Below are positions 26,079-34,109 of a stretch of 64,000 nucleotides of DNA, in pieces. A program made the translations under genes and the position numbers. Source of the stretch: Thalassobacillus pellis. GTDB taxonomy: Bacteria; Bacillota; Bacilli; Bacillales; Halobacillaceae. Positions within the stretch are counted from its first letter, which is position 1; every line of letters begins with the position of its first letter. The notes beneath the pieces were generated by a model that did no database searches, was not told where the DNA came from, and saw only the letters and a list, made by a program, of their open reading frames with translations. The stretch covers positions 806,001 to 870,000 of the forward strand of contig NZ_JAFBDO010000001.1 in assembly GCF_016908295.1 (NCBI RefSeq), read 5' to 3'.

Positions 26079-26984
26079 ATGGCAGAATTAGCTGATAAAA
26101 CAAACCTGCATATCAAACCGCAAAAGAGAATGTCACCATGGGCGGTGGCAAGACGGAAATTCATGAAGAACAAACTGGCCATGGTCAGCCTGTTTTTCCT
26201 CATGACGATTTCCATCCTATCTTTCCTGGCCCCTTATATCACTACTGCTGATATTTCCAGGGTCAACATCGGTTCCATGTCTTTAGAACCCTCTGCAGAG
26301 CACTGGTTCGGAACAGATAAGAGCGGACGTGATGTGTTCACAAGACTGCTTTATGGGGGCCGTGTTTCCCTTTTAGTAGGAATCTCATGTACCATGCTGA
26401 TCATCATGTTCGGTACATTGATCGGTGCATTAGCCGGCTTTTTCGGAGGACTTGTGGACACGATGCTGATGAGATTCACTGATTTTATATTGAACTTCCC
26501 GCTACTCGTATTCGTTATTGTACTGAATGCCGTCTTTTTCGGAAAGCTGGGCGGGGTTCCGGTACTGATTGCTGTCATCAGTGTCCTTGGCTGGGGCGGC
26601 GTTGCAAGACTTGTTCGAAGCAAAATACTTTCTGAAAAAGAAAATGAGTACATCCTGTCTGCAATTTCCATTGGGTCCAGGCCCTCCAAAGTAATCTTGA
26701 AGCACCTGATTCCTAACGTTCTTTCCACCATTATCGTCCAGGCCACTATTACGTTTGCGGCGATGATCGTAGTGGAATCCGGACTAAGTTATTTAGGCTT
26801 CGGTGTACCTGCGGAAACACCAAGCTGGGGCAACATGTTATCTGCTTCCAGAGAACCAGACGTACTGCAGAATATGCCATGGATATGGATTCCGCCAGCA
26901 TTGACTTTAATCATTACCATCCTTTCCATTAACTTTATCGGAGAAGGAATCAAGGATGCATTAAACCCAAAATCTTTAAGGTAG
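26079..26984 (+). CDS. appC: Oligopeptide ABC transporter permease
   Basis: 301 residues: an N-terminal cytoplasmic stretch, one helix, the conserved HWFGTDKSGRDVFTRLLYGG loop and five further helices with the EAA motif region around EYILSAISIGSRPSKVILKH. The C-terminal GEGIKDALNPK is a hallmark of OppC/DppC permeases. It is the last gene of the app operon, which ends in a bidirectional hairpin shared with the convergent gamma-lyase gene. Confidence 0.93.
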   Translation: MAELADKTNLHIKPQKRMSPWAVARRKFMKNKLAMVSLFFLMTISILSFLAPYITTADISRVNIGSMSLEPSAEHWFGTDKSGRDVFTRLLYGGRVSLLVGISCTMLIIMFGTLIGALAGFFGGLVDTMLMRFTDFILNFPLLVFVIVLNAVFFGKLGGVPVLIAVISVLGWGGVARLVRSKILSEKENEYILSAISIGSRPSKVILKHLIPNVLSTIIVQATITFAAMIVVESGLSYLGFGVPAETPSWGNMLSASREPDVLQNMPWIWIPPALTLIITILSINFIGEGIKDALNPKSLR

Positions 26985-27030
26985 TTTCTATTGCCGATAA
27001 TTTTGGGAATAAGAAATTTCGCTTAAAAAG

Positions 27031-27072
27031 TAAAAACCAGGAGCCCGCTTTTCAAGCAGCTCCTGGTTTTTC
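27031..27072. terminator. Bidirectional terminator between appC and the gamma-lyase gene
   Basis: AAAAACCAGGAGC pairs with GCTCCTGGTTTTT with T-runs on both strands. Confidence 0.85.
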
Positions 27073-27074
27073 GA

Positions 27075-28283
27075 TTAATTTTTCATTTCAAGGCTACCGT
27101 CTCTGACTTTAGTGAATGCCTGCTCAAGATCTCCCCATATATCCTCCCATGCTTCCAGCCCAGCAGAAATCCGGATCAATTGATCAGTAATCCCCATTTT
27201 CAAACGGGACTCCTCTGGAATTACCGCATGCGTCATAGTGGCAGGGTGCTGGATTAAGCTCTCGGCATCACCGAGGCTTACGGCTATTTTAATGAACGTA
27301 AGCTCGTTTAAAAATTTCTGGGCATCTTTTTTGCTTCCAACGATTTCGAAGGCCAGTACTCCCCCACCCTGCTTCATTTGCCGTTGCATGATAGCAAAGT
27401 CTGGGTTCTTATCATCTCCCGGGTAATAAACTTGTTTTACCAGAGGATGGTTATTTAGCTGTTCGAGCAGCTTACCAGCATTATAGCTGTGGCGATCCAT
27501 TCGGACTGGAAGAGTTTTTAACCCCCTTAGGAGCAGCCAGGCATCAAACGGGGAAAGTACCCCTCCGATGTCTTTTTGTGTGGTCATGGCAACTTCCTTC
27601 ATGAAATCAGCTTTGCCGGCGACCAGCCCGGCTATGACATCCCCATGACCGCTAATATACTTTGTCGCACTATGAATGACAATATCACAACCTGATTCAA
27701 GCGGACGCTGCAAGTATGGAGTTGAAAATGTATTATCAACTACGACAGGTATCCCATATTCATTGGATACCCTGGCGATCATTTCAAGATCAAGCAGTTT
27801 CATCGTTGGGTTGATTGGTGTTTCAATAAAGATACAGGCTGTTTCCGGGCGAATCATCCTCCTCAGCTCTTCTTCTGTTTTCATATAACTGAAATCATGA
27901 GTGATGTTATATTTTTCTTTCATCATTGAAAGTAAGCCAAAGGTACACCCATAAAGTCCGCGGGAACACAGGACATGATCACCAGCCTTGGTCAAGGCAA
28001 CCAGCACGGCCGAAACAGCAGCCATTCCAGAGCCGAAGGCAAGTCCCATTTCTGCCCCTTCCAGCTGGGCTATTCTTTCCTCCAACGTTCGAACAGTCGG
28101 ATTACCCAGGCGTGAATAAATGTATCCCTCTTCTTCCCCGGCAAATCTTTTCTCTCCCTGTTCAGCTGAATCGAAAGTGAATGTGGATGTTTGGAAAAGC
28201 GGTGTCGATAAACTGCCTAAATGCTGTTTAGAGTCATATCCAGCATGAATGACCGCTGTTTCCATCCGTTGTTTCTTTTGCAT
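27075..28283 (-). CDS. megL: Methionine gamma-lyase (Cys/Met metabolism PLP enzyme)
   Basis: 402 residues. PLP fold type I with K208 in HSATKYISGHGD, FGSGMAAVSA and YSRLGNPTVRTLEE. The decisive mark is LYGCTFGLL, with Y111 and C113. A Cys at this place is the hallmark of methionine gamma-lyase, whereas cystathionine lyases and synthases usually have Gly-Gly-Thr (as in the MetY here, LYGGTYNL). It would split methionine to methanethiol, ammonia and 2-oxobutyrate. I chose the ATG at 28283 because GGGGG lies 8 nt upstream; a longer reading adds a short tail with no binding site. It is a single gene. Confidence 0.82.
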   Translation of the reverse strand: MQKKQRMETAVIHAGYDSKQHLGSLSTPLFQTSTFTFDSAEQGEKRFAGEEEGYIYSRLGNPTVRTLEERIAQLEGAEMGLAFGSGMAAVSAVLVALTKAGDHVLCSRGLYGCTFGLLSMMKEKYNITHDFSYMKTEEELRRMIRPETACIFIETPINPTMKLLDLEMIARVSNEYGIPVVVDNTFSTPYLQRPLESGCDIVIHSATKYISGHGDVIAGLVAGKADFMKEVAMTTQKDIGGVLSPFDAWLLLRGLKTLPVRMDRHSYNAGKLLEQLNNHPLVKQVYYPGDDKNPDFAIMQRQMKQGGGVLAFEIVGSKKDAQKFLNELTFIKIAVSLGDAESLIQHPATMTHAVIPEESRLKMGITDQLIRISAGLEAWEDIWGDLEQAFTKVRDGSLEMKN

Positions 28284-28513
28284 TTTCTCTTCCCCCTTAT
28301 CCAATTTCCCCACTTCCATCATATGTTATTTCCAGTTATTTTGAAAGCGTTTACATTAAATTAAGGCTAGTTCTATGGAACTAAATACCTTTATCGCATT
28401 CATGTGGTAAACCGCTATATAAAGCATATGTTCACGATTTCAGCCAAACTTTTACATGAAAAAGATTCTGTTGGTAAACCTAAAAACAACAGATTGATAA
28501 GGAGGCATATTCC

Positions 28514-30106
28514 GTGAAAAACCATTTCCCATGGGAACATCCTGAACCGATATGGCGAAAGGATACAACTGTACAAGAATGCTCGAATCTGACAGAAGAT
28601 ACCAGTGCAGAAATTGTCATCGTCGGTGGAGGGATAACTGGAATTACAACAGCTTATTTACTTACAAAGGAAAATAAAGACGTCGTATTGCTGGAGGGAA
28701 GTCAACTGTTGAATGGCACTACCGGCCATACGACAGCAAAAATCACCGCACAGCATGACTTAATTTACGATGAACTGATTCAGCACTTTGGTAAAGAGAA
28801 AGCATCCCTTTATTATCAGGCTAACGATGAAGCACTTCGGTTTGTGAGAGGCACCGCAAGTCAAAACCAGATTGATTGCAACATGGAGACAGAAGATGCC
28901 TGTATCTACGCACAAACAGATGAGTACAAAGACAAACTTGATAAGGAGTATGCGGCGTATCAGGAGATTGGTATTCCTTGTGAATACAAAGATGATGTCC
29001 CATTTGAGGCAGAAGTGAAAAAAGCATTATATATGAAGGATCAATCCCGTTTTCATCCTTTGAAATATTTATCCTTTATGGTTGATGAAATTTTGAAAAA
29101 TGGTGGAAGGATTTATGAACATACGGTTGCTATTGATATAGAAGAAGAACCACAATTGAGTGTAAGAACAAAGCAGGGACATAAAGTGGCGTGTGATAAA
29201 ATCATCTCCTGTTCCCACTTCCCTTTCTGTGATAAGCTAGGATTTTATTTTGCTCGCATGTATGCAGAGCGTTCCTATGTTGTCGCCATTGAGCCAAAGA
29301 AGCCTCTTACAGCCGGTATGTATCTGTCCGTAGATGAACCAGTACGGTCTATTAGAAAAGCAGCGTATGACGGTGAAGAAGTCCTGTTGATAAGCGGAGA
29401 AAGCCACCGGACCGGAGAAGGTGTGGATACTTCCTTCCATTACCGGGCATTGGAAGAATTCGCCGCAGAGACGTTTGGCATTAAAAACAAAGTTGCACAA
29501 TGGTCGGCACAAGATCTATTCACCCTTGACAAAGTTCCATATATCGGCAAAGCTACGAAAAACAATGAAAATATCCTGATTGCCACCGGGTATAAAAAGT
29601 GGGGAATGACATCAGGAACAGTTGCCGCGTTGTTATTGAGAGATCTGGCAACTGGCAAGAATAACCGCTATGAAAAGCTATTCACTCCTTCCAGATTCCA
29701 GGCAGATCCAAGCTTGAAAAAATTCCTTTCCAACAACTTCAATGTTGCCAGCCATTTGATTGAGGGTAAACTGGAGCTGGTGGGTACCCGGCCTGAATCC
29801 CTCGAAAAAGGCCAGGGAGATATTGTGGAGATCAATGGCAAACGTGCCGGCGCCTATAAAGATGAAAAAGGAAAACTCCACATCGTCGATACCACTTGTA
29901 CGCACATGGGGTGTGAAGTCGATTGGAACAGCGCGGAACATACATGGGATTGTCCATGCCATGGTTCCAGATTTTCCATCAATGGAGAAGTCATCGAAGG
30001 TCCTGCTAAAAATCCACTGAGATGCATCAAAATGGATGAAGACACGGCACAGCCAGTAGATGATAAAGACCAGGAAGAAAAACCCGATACACCAGAACCA
30101 GTATAA
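28514..30106 (+). CDS. FAD-dependent oxidoreductase with C-terminal Rieske [2Fe-2S] domain (YhfW type)
   Basis: 530 residues. The N-terminal DAO-type FAD domain has VIVGGGITGITTAYLL and a later GATGYKKWGM-like loop (ATGYKKWGMTSGTVAALLL). The Rieske domain from about 440 has CTHMGCEVDW and CPCHGSRF, the two Cys/His pairs that hold the cluster. B. subtilis YhfW has the same order. The start is GTG at 28514 behind AAGGAGG. It is cytoplasmic, without signal or TM segments. The electron donor and substrate are unknown. The very C-terminus is acidic. Confidence 0.9.
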   Translation: MKNHFPWEHPEPIWRKDTTVQECSNLTEDTSAEIVIVGGGITGITTAYLLTKENKDVVLLEGSQLLNGTTGHTTAKITAQHDLIYDELIQHFGKEKASLYYQANDEALRFVRGTASQNQIDCNMETEDACIYAQTDEYKDKLDKEYAAYQEIGIPCEYKDDVPFEAEVKKALYMKDQSRFHPLKYLSFMVDEILKNGGRIYEHTVAIDIEEEPQLSVRTKQGHKVACDKIISCSHFPFCDKLGFYFARMYAERSYVVAIEPKKPLTAGMYLSVDEPVRSIRKAAYDGEEVLLISGESHRTGEGVDTSFHYRALEEFAAETFGIKNKVAQWSAQDLFTLDKVPYIGKATKNNENILIATGYKKWGMTSGTVAALLLRDLATGKNNRYEKLFTPSRFQADPSLKKFLSNNFNVASHLIEGKLELVGTRPESLEKGQGDIVEINGKRAGAYKDEKGKLHIVDTTCTHMGCEVDWNSAEHTWDCPCHGSRFSINGEVIEGPAKNPLRCIKMDEDTAQPVDDKDQEEKPDTPEPV

Positions 30107-30112
30107 TTCAGC

Positions 30113-30216
30113 TATAAGGAAGGGCCTTGTCCACCCCCGACCACCTTAAGCCAAGCCTCGTAGTGACGGTCTTTGTCACAGAGAGGATTGGCTTAAGATC
30201 TCGAGGGAATAACCTA
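30113..30216 (+). repeat. Family A structured repeat, copy A5
   Basis: CACCCCCGACCACCTTAAGCC, CAAGCCTC, GTGAC/GTCAC, GAGGATTGGCTTAAG and TCTCGAGGG are all recognisable. The inner arm reads CTTAAGCCAAG against TTGGCTTAAG, so the A-A mismatch of A1 is a C-G pair here. The outermost arm has diverged. It starts about 7 bp behind the Rieske oxidoreductase gene. Confidence 0.8.
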
Positions 30217-30267
30217 TGCAAAAGGGTTATCCATAACCATCCAGCTTTATAACTTCCCTGACAACAC

Positions 30268-30306
30268 CAAAGGGCTGTCTGAACTTATCAGACAGTCCCT
30301 TTTTTA
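30268..30306 (+). terminator. Terminator of the Rieske oxidoreductase gene
   Basis: AAAGGGCTGTCTGA pairs with TCAGACAGTCCCTTT around ACTTA, followed by T residues. The repeat A5 lies between the gene and this terminator. Confidence 0.85.
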
Positions 30307-30463
30307 TTCTCCCATTGGCCATAACACTCGCCAACCATAACAAAATCCCGGACTGGAATTAACTTTTTCCTTTATATTCCGAGTTAAAAAAATTGCTTTA
30401 ATTTATTGAAATATTTTATAGTTGATGAATGATAGCTTACAGAAATAAGGGGGCGGGAGGCAT

Positions 30464-31354
30464 ATGGACGAAAACAAACTTGGCGCTATCTATATGGCTG
30501 GCGCTTATACATTATGGGGGTTCCTTCCTATTTACTGGAAATTGGTACAGGAAGTTTCTGCTCTTGCTATCCTTGGGCACCGTATCGTATGGTCATTTGT
30601 TTTTATGGCAATTGTGGTCTTTTGTCTGAGAAAATGGTCTGCCTTCAAGCAAGAGGTAAAGAAAACATGGGGAAATAAAAGAAGCGCAATCACCATCACG
30701 CTGGCATCGATTGCCATCAGCATCAACTGGCTGACTTATATATGGGCAGTTAACAGTGACCACGTCGTTGAAGCCAGTTTAGGCTATTACATAAACCCGC
30801 TCGTCAGTATTTTGCTGGGAATGATCTTTTTCAAAGAAACCTTCAGCCGCCCGCAGTGGCTTGCTTTTGCCTTCGCGGCAGCCGGAGTCGGTTATATGAC
30901 ATATCATTTTGGTTCCATCCCCTGGGTAGCACTTCTACTCGCATTCAGTTTCGGGATTTATGGATTGCTGAAGAAAACAGCAGGACTTAATGCAATGTTC
31001 GGTCTTACGATCGAGACTTTGATTATGACACCGATTGCGGCTGTCTATTTGTTGAGCCTTCCCGTTTCCTGGAGCGCCATGGACTGGTTCTCGATGACCG
31101 CCATACTACTATTCGGTGCGGGTGCGGCAACAGCTATTCCCCTTTTGTTATTTGCTGCAGGGGCGAACCGGATTCCATTGTCTATGGTCGGTTTCCTTCA
31201 ATATATAGCCCCTACCATCATGCTATTTATTGGCGTTTTTCTATACCACGAACCATTTACTAATGTGCATCTCTTATCTTTCATTCTGATTTGGAGCGGT
31301 CTTGCTATTTATACGTATTCTCGTGTCAAGCGTTTGAAAAAATATGAAGCATAG
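30464..31354 (+). CDS. rarD: EamA/DMT-family transporter RarD
   Basis: 296 residues, ten membrane helices in two repeated EamA halves. RarD marks are GAIYMAGAYTLWGFLPIYWK at the N-terminus, ILGHRIVWSFVF, INWLTYIWAVN, EASLGYYINPLVSILLGM and GLLKKTAGLNAMFGLTIET. RarD was named for a chloramphenicol-sensitivity phenotype; its true substrate is not settled, and related EamA proteins export amino acids or metabolites. GGGAGG lies just ahead of the ATG. It is a single gene closed by a hairpin directly at its end. Confidence 0.92.
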   Translation: MDENKLGAIYMAGAYTLWGFLPIYWKLVQEVSALAILGHRIVWSFVFMAIVVFCLRKWSAFKQEVKKTWGNKRSAITITLASIAISINWLTYIWAVNSDHVVEASLGYYINPLVSILLGMIFFKETFSRPQWLAFAFAAAGVGYMTYHFGSIPWVALLLAFSFGIYGLLKKTAGLNAMFGLTIETLIMTPIAAVYLLSLPVSWSAMDWFSMTAILLFGAGAATAIPLLLFAAGANRIPLSMVGFLQYIAPTIMLFIGVFLYHEPFTNVHLLSFILIWSGLAIYTYSRVKRLKKYEA

Positions 31355-31380
31355 ATGCCTGGCACTCGCCAGGCATCTCC
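31353..31380. terminator. Terminator between rarD and the convergent hypothetical gene
   Basis: AGATGCCTGGC pairs with GCCAGGCATCT around a 4 nt loop. T-richness is modest on both sides. Confidence 0.6.
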
Positions 31381-31827
31381 TTATTCTGCTTCTATGATTT
31401 CATCGAGTATAGGATAAGCTGTCTCCACCCCTTTTTCAGCAATTAGACAGGCAACGCCGATCGGTGTCTTCCAGAACGACGCTGGAATATGCGGGGTTTT
31501 CAATCCTGCTGGCTTGAATAAGGCACGGTAAATACGCTGCACATGCTGCTGGGTCACTTGTCTGTCTTCTTCCCTTTCCCCGCGGGCAATTAAGAACACA
31601 TAACGCATGGATTGAAATAGGTTATCTCCTGGCATAAACGTATATTCTTTAAAAAGTTTCAGCTTTTTTTCTGCCTCTTCCTTCAGACCATTGGTTGCCT
31701 GCAAATCATCCAAATGTCCGAGCAAGTGGTTATATACCTGTTGAAAAACTCTTCGTTTTTCATCCTGCATGACTTCGTCTGTATAAATTTCCTGCAGCTT
31801 CGCGTATGCTGAAGTTTTCGTCCACAT
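31381..31827 (-). CDS. Hypothetical protein, mostly helical (148 aa)
   Basis: I do not recognise this family. The protein is soluble, predicted mostly alpha-helical from its residue pattern, highly charged, without signal peptide or cysteines in pairs. Notable stretches are YRALFKPAGLKTPHIPASFW and TPIGVACLIAEKGVETAYPI. It lies alone, convergent with rarD. The strong coding pattern and the GGGGG ribosome site support a real gene. Confidence 0.7.
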   Translation of the reverse strand: MWTKTSAYAKLQEIYTDEVMQDEKRRVFQQVYNHLLGHLDDLQATNGLKEEAEKKLKLFKEYTFMPGDNLFQSMRYVFLIARGEREEDRQVTQQHVQRIYRALFKPAGLKTPHIPASFWKTPIGVACLIAEKGVETAYPILDEIIEAE

Positions 31828-31957
31828 GTTTTTCTCCCCCTTACATTCCTTTTCTTCATACTAACATTCGGGTTATAAGAGAACTACTCATTGCAGAGCA
31901 GCGAAATAGCATTGGCATAAAGTAAGAAAAACAGCCTCAAACAACAGCAACCAGCCC

Positions 31958-33178
31958 TTATTCACTTTTTTTCAAGGATTCTTGTGCTTCCTGGCGAATG
32001 GCCTGCCAGAGGATAGGCGAATCCTCAGATTGGTGGTGCAGCAATTCCGGTAAATGGGGAACAAGCTTATTCCAGACGACCGGATTAGCTGTCATGGCAT
32101 CTGTGTAGGCTGATTCTGATTCAGTCCATGGACGGATAGAGCGAATGTAATCTAATGTCATATGATAGCCAGGCAGGAGCTGTTCATCACGTTTTTGATG
32201 GAATTCAGCCATAACTTTCTCCCATTCCTGACCCTCGTCCTGTAATTCCAGGGCTTCGGCGAGGAGAAACGATTGTAGAAAGGCATCATTCATCCCTAAC
32301 CCCGTACTGGGATCCTTGCTGTGCCCTGCATCACCAATTAACGCCCATCCTTTCCCATAAGGTTTTCTGAAAAAATTGTCTACCCCTTTAGTACCAACAA
32401 TTCTGCCTTGCAATGTTGCATGCTGCATCCGGATATCCATTCTGTAAAATTGTTTATAATATTTTTCAAACTGTTCCTGTGGATTCCTTGCAAATTCTTT
32501 AAATTCCTCTGGGAGAATTTCTAACCCTAGGCAGTCTCTGCCCTCTTCCATTGGAAATAAAAAGCCGATTCGACCATCCTGAAGGAATATTTCTGTCGCT
32601 GTCTCTTCGAGTGGAGTGATTCCTTGGTAATATCCATAAAACACAGGTCTTAGTGCAGGCAAGGAATAATATTTTTCGGCTTCAACCCAACGGGACACTT
32701 GCGAATGCATTCCATCGGCCCCAACGATAAGATCCGCGTACAAATGTTGGACATCATTTTCTCTGGTTCTAATTCTAACTCCAAAAACACGGTCTGAGTC
32801 CCATAACAATTCTTCCGCTCTAGCCCTTTCCATAAGCTCTACTCCCTCGTATTCAAGCGCTTTTTTAATCAGGATATGATCTAAATAGTCTCGTTTTGGT
32901 ATCAAAGTATATTGCTTGCGCGGCCCCTCGAACAGGCTTGCTCCGATATAAGTCCGCATTCTTGTCACCTTCCTGAGCCCGCCTTTTTGTACCTCTTCCA
33001 ATACACCCAGCTTTTCCAAATATTGAAGATGAGATAGATGATGGGTGGACAATGTATCACTGGGAAAAGAAGCTTTATCCACGAGCAGTACCTTTTTCCC
33101 TAGGCGTCCCAATAAAATAGCAAGGCTTGCTCCAGCAGCTCTCGCCCCTACCACGAGGACATCATATGTATTAGCCAT
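31958..33178 (-). CDS. FAD-dependent monooxygenase / geranylgeranyl-reductase-like flavoprotein
   Basis: 406 residues with the p-hydroxybenzoate-hydroxylase fold: N-terminal dinucleotide motif VLVVGARAAGASLAILLGR, a DG motif in LIVGADGMHSQVSRW, and the FAD-ribityl motif WALIGDAGHSKDPSTGLGMN. The loop FPSDTLSTHHLSHLQYLEKL is typical of the group related to geranylgeranyl reductases. Its substrate is unknown. I chose the ATG at 33178 because AGGGTG lies at a good distance; the GTG at 33190 has none. It is a single gene with no neighbours suggesting a pathway. Confidence 0.85.
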   Translation of the reverse strand: MANTYDVLVVGARAAGASLAILLGRLGKKVLLVDKASFPSDTLSTHHLSHLQYLEKLGVLEEVQKGGLRKVTRMRTYIGASLFEGPRKQYTLIPKRDYLDHILIKKALEYEGVELMERARAEELLWDSDRVFGVRIRTRENDVQHLYADLIVGADGMHSQVSRWVEAEKYYSLPALRPVFYGYYQGITPLEETATEIFLQDGRIGFLFPMEEGRDCLGLEILPEEFKEFARNPQEQFEKYYKQFYRMDIRMQHATLQGRIVGTKGVDNFFRKPYGKGWALIGDAGHSKDPSTGLGMNDAFLQSFLLAEALELQDEGQEWEKVMAEFHQKRDEQLLPGYHMTLDYIRSIRPWTESESAYTDAMTANPVVWNKLVPHLPELLHHQSEDSPILWQAIRQEAQESLKKSE

Positions 33179-33354
33179 TATTATTTTCACCCTTCGTTTA
33201 TTAATCTCTATTAAGCGTAGCCGAATCCGTATTATTTAGCTAGTGAACTAACGCAGCTTAACACTCTTTCGAGTTGTATGAAGCGGGGACTTCCCAATTT
33301 GTCGCCACTTTTGAAGCTGACGAAAAACGCCTCCACTTTTGTAATTTCCCAGAA

Positions 33355-33395
33355 TGAAAAAACGCCTCCGAGAAAACATATTCTCCGAGGCATTC
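33355..33395 (-). terminator. Terminator of the DUF2188-like gene
   Basis: On the minus strand GCCTCGGAGAA pairs with TTCTCGGAGGC and is followed by GTTTTTTC. Confidence 0.85.
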
Positions 33396-33424
33396 TTTCT
33401 ATAATATCTTTTTGATTCAAATAA

Positions 33425-33622
33425 TTAGTAAGTTCTTTCTTCAATGACTTCTTTATTCTCGTCCTGGATACTAAGCTTGCTTGGCTTGTTACCCTTTGCC
33501 ATCTCTTCAGCTTTTTCAATTGCAGTATCCTTCTCATCATATAAATCTGTAGGAGCTGTATCCTCGATTTTTACAAACCAGCCTGTTACATCTTTATTTG
33601 GCTCTACACTATATTGTTTCAT
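33425..33622 (-). CDS. Small DUF2188-like protein (65 aa)
   Basis: Begins MKQYSVEPNKDVTGWFVKIE and continues with a helix rich in Ala, Glu and Lys (EKAEEMAKGNKPSKL) and a final beta strand (LSIQDENKEVIEERTY). The beta-beta-alpha-beta layout and the sequence are those of DUF2188 proteins. Its function is unknown. AGGAG lies 8 nt before the ATG at 33622, which is better than an upstream GTG. It is a single gene with its own terminator. Confidence 0.8.
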   Translation of the reverse strand: MKQYSVEPNKDVTGWFVKIEDTAPTDLYDEKDTAIEKAEEMAKGNKPSKLSIQDENKEVIEERTY

Positions 33623-33728
33623 TGCTTTCACTCCTCTATCTTTTGTTCTTGATAAACCCTTCCCCGTCCTCTGACCGCTGAAACATAGTACAGAAAAAAG
33701 AAGTATTCGTCAGAACATAAAAAATTGT

Positions 33729-33757
33729 TTGACTTTAAAAAGGGTTTCATCTAAAAT
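33729..33757 (+). promoter_or_regulatory. Sigma-A promoter of the metY-metX operon
   Basis: TTGACT (33729-33734) and TAAAAT (33752-33757), separated by exactly 17 bp. Transcription would start near 33764, about 30 nt before the riboswitch. Confidence 0.75.
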
Positions 33758-33792
33758 ACGTTACAAGCATATACATGAACTGGAAAATTGAA

Positions 33793-33950
33793 TCTCTTAT
33801 CGAGAGCGGCGGAGGGACTAGGCCCTTTGATGCCCGGCAACCATCAAGCTTTTGTTTGAAAAGGTGCTAATTCCTACAGGTCAGCGGACCTGAAAGATAA
33901 GAGGAGGAAACGTACATACGCCCTCTTCTTAGGAAGGGGGCTTTTTTATA
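33793..33950 (+). promoter_or_regulatory. SAM-I (S-box) riboswitch with terminator, controls metY-metX
   Basis: P1 is formed by TCTCTTATC (from 33793) and GATAAGAGG (to about 33904). The conserved core GGCGGAGGGACTAGGCCC, GATGCCCGGCAACC, AAGGTGCTAATTCC and ACAGG is intact. The expression platform is the hairpin GCCCTCTTC (33920-33928) with GAAGGGGGC (33933-33941) and six T. The 3' strand of P1, AAGAGG, can instead pair with CCTCTT of the terminator, giving the antiterminator. When SAM is plentiful P1 holds and transcription ends; when SAM is scarce the methionine genes are read. Confidence 0.96.
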
Positions 33951-34040
33951 CTTTAAGTAAGCTTAACTTGTTAAAGGATTAAAGTATAAGTAAAACTAAG
34001 GCTTTCGCCATAAGGACTTGACAATAAGCCAAGTTTTTCT
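33950..34040 (-). repeat. Family B structured repeat, copy B3, inside the metY leader
   Basis: The reverse complement of this stretch reads ACTTGGCTTATTGTCAAG, then TCCTTATGGCGAAAGCC, ACTTATACTTTAATCC and TTTAACAAGTTAAGC, clearly the same element as B1, B2 and B4. It begins directly at the T-run of the riboswitch terminator and lies opposite to metY transcription. In place of TCGCCA it has TTGTCA, which still pairs with TGGCGA through two G-U pairs when read on this strand. Confidence 0.75.
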
Positions 34041-34109
34041 AAATGCCTTCTCTCCACTCTCCGCTTTTCATGCTATTACAAAATTAAAATATTCAAGGAG
34101 GAATTTTCT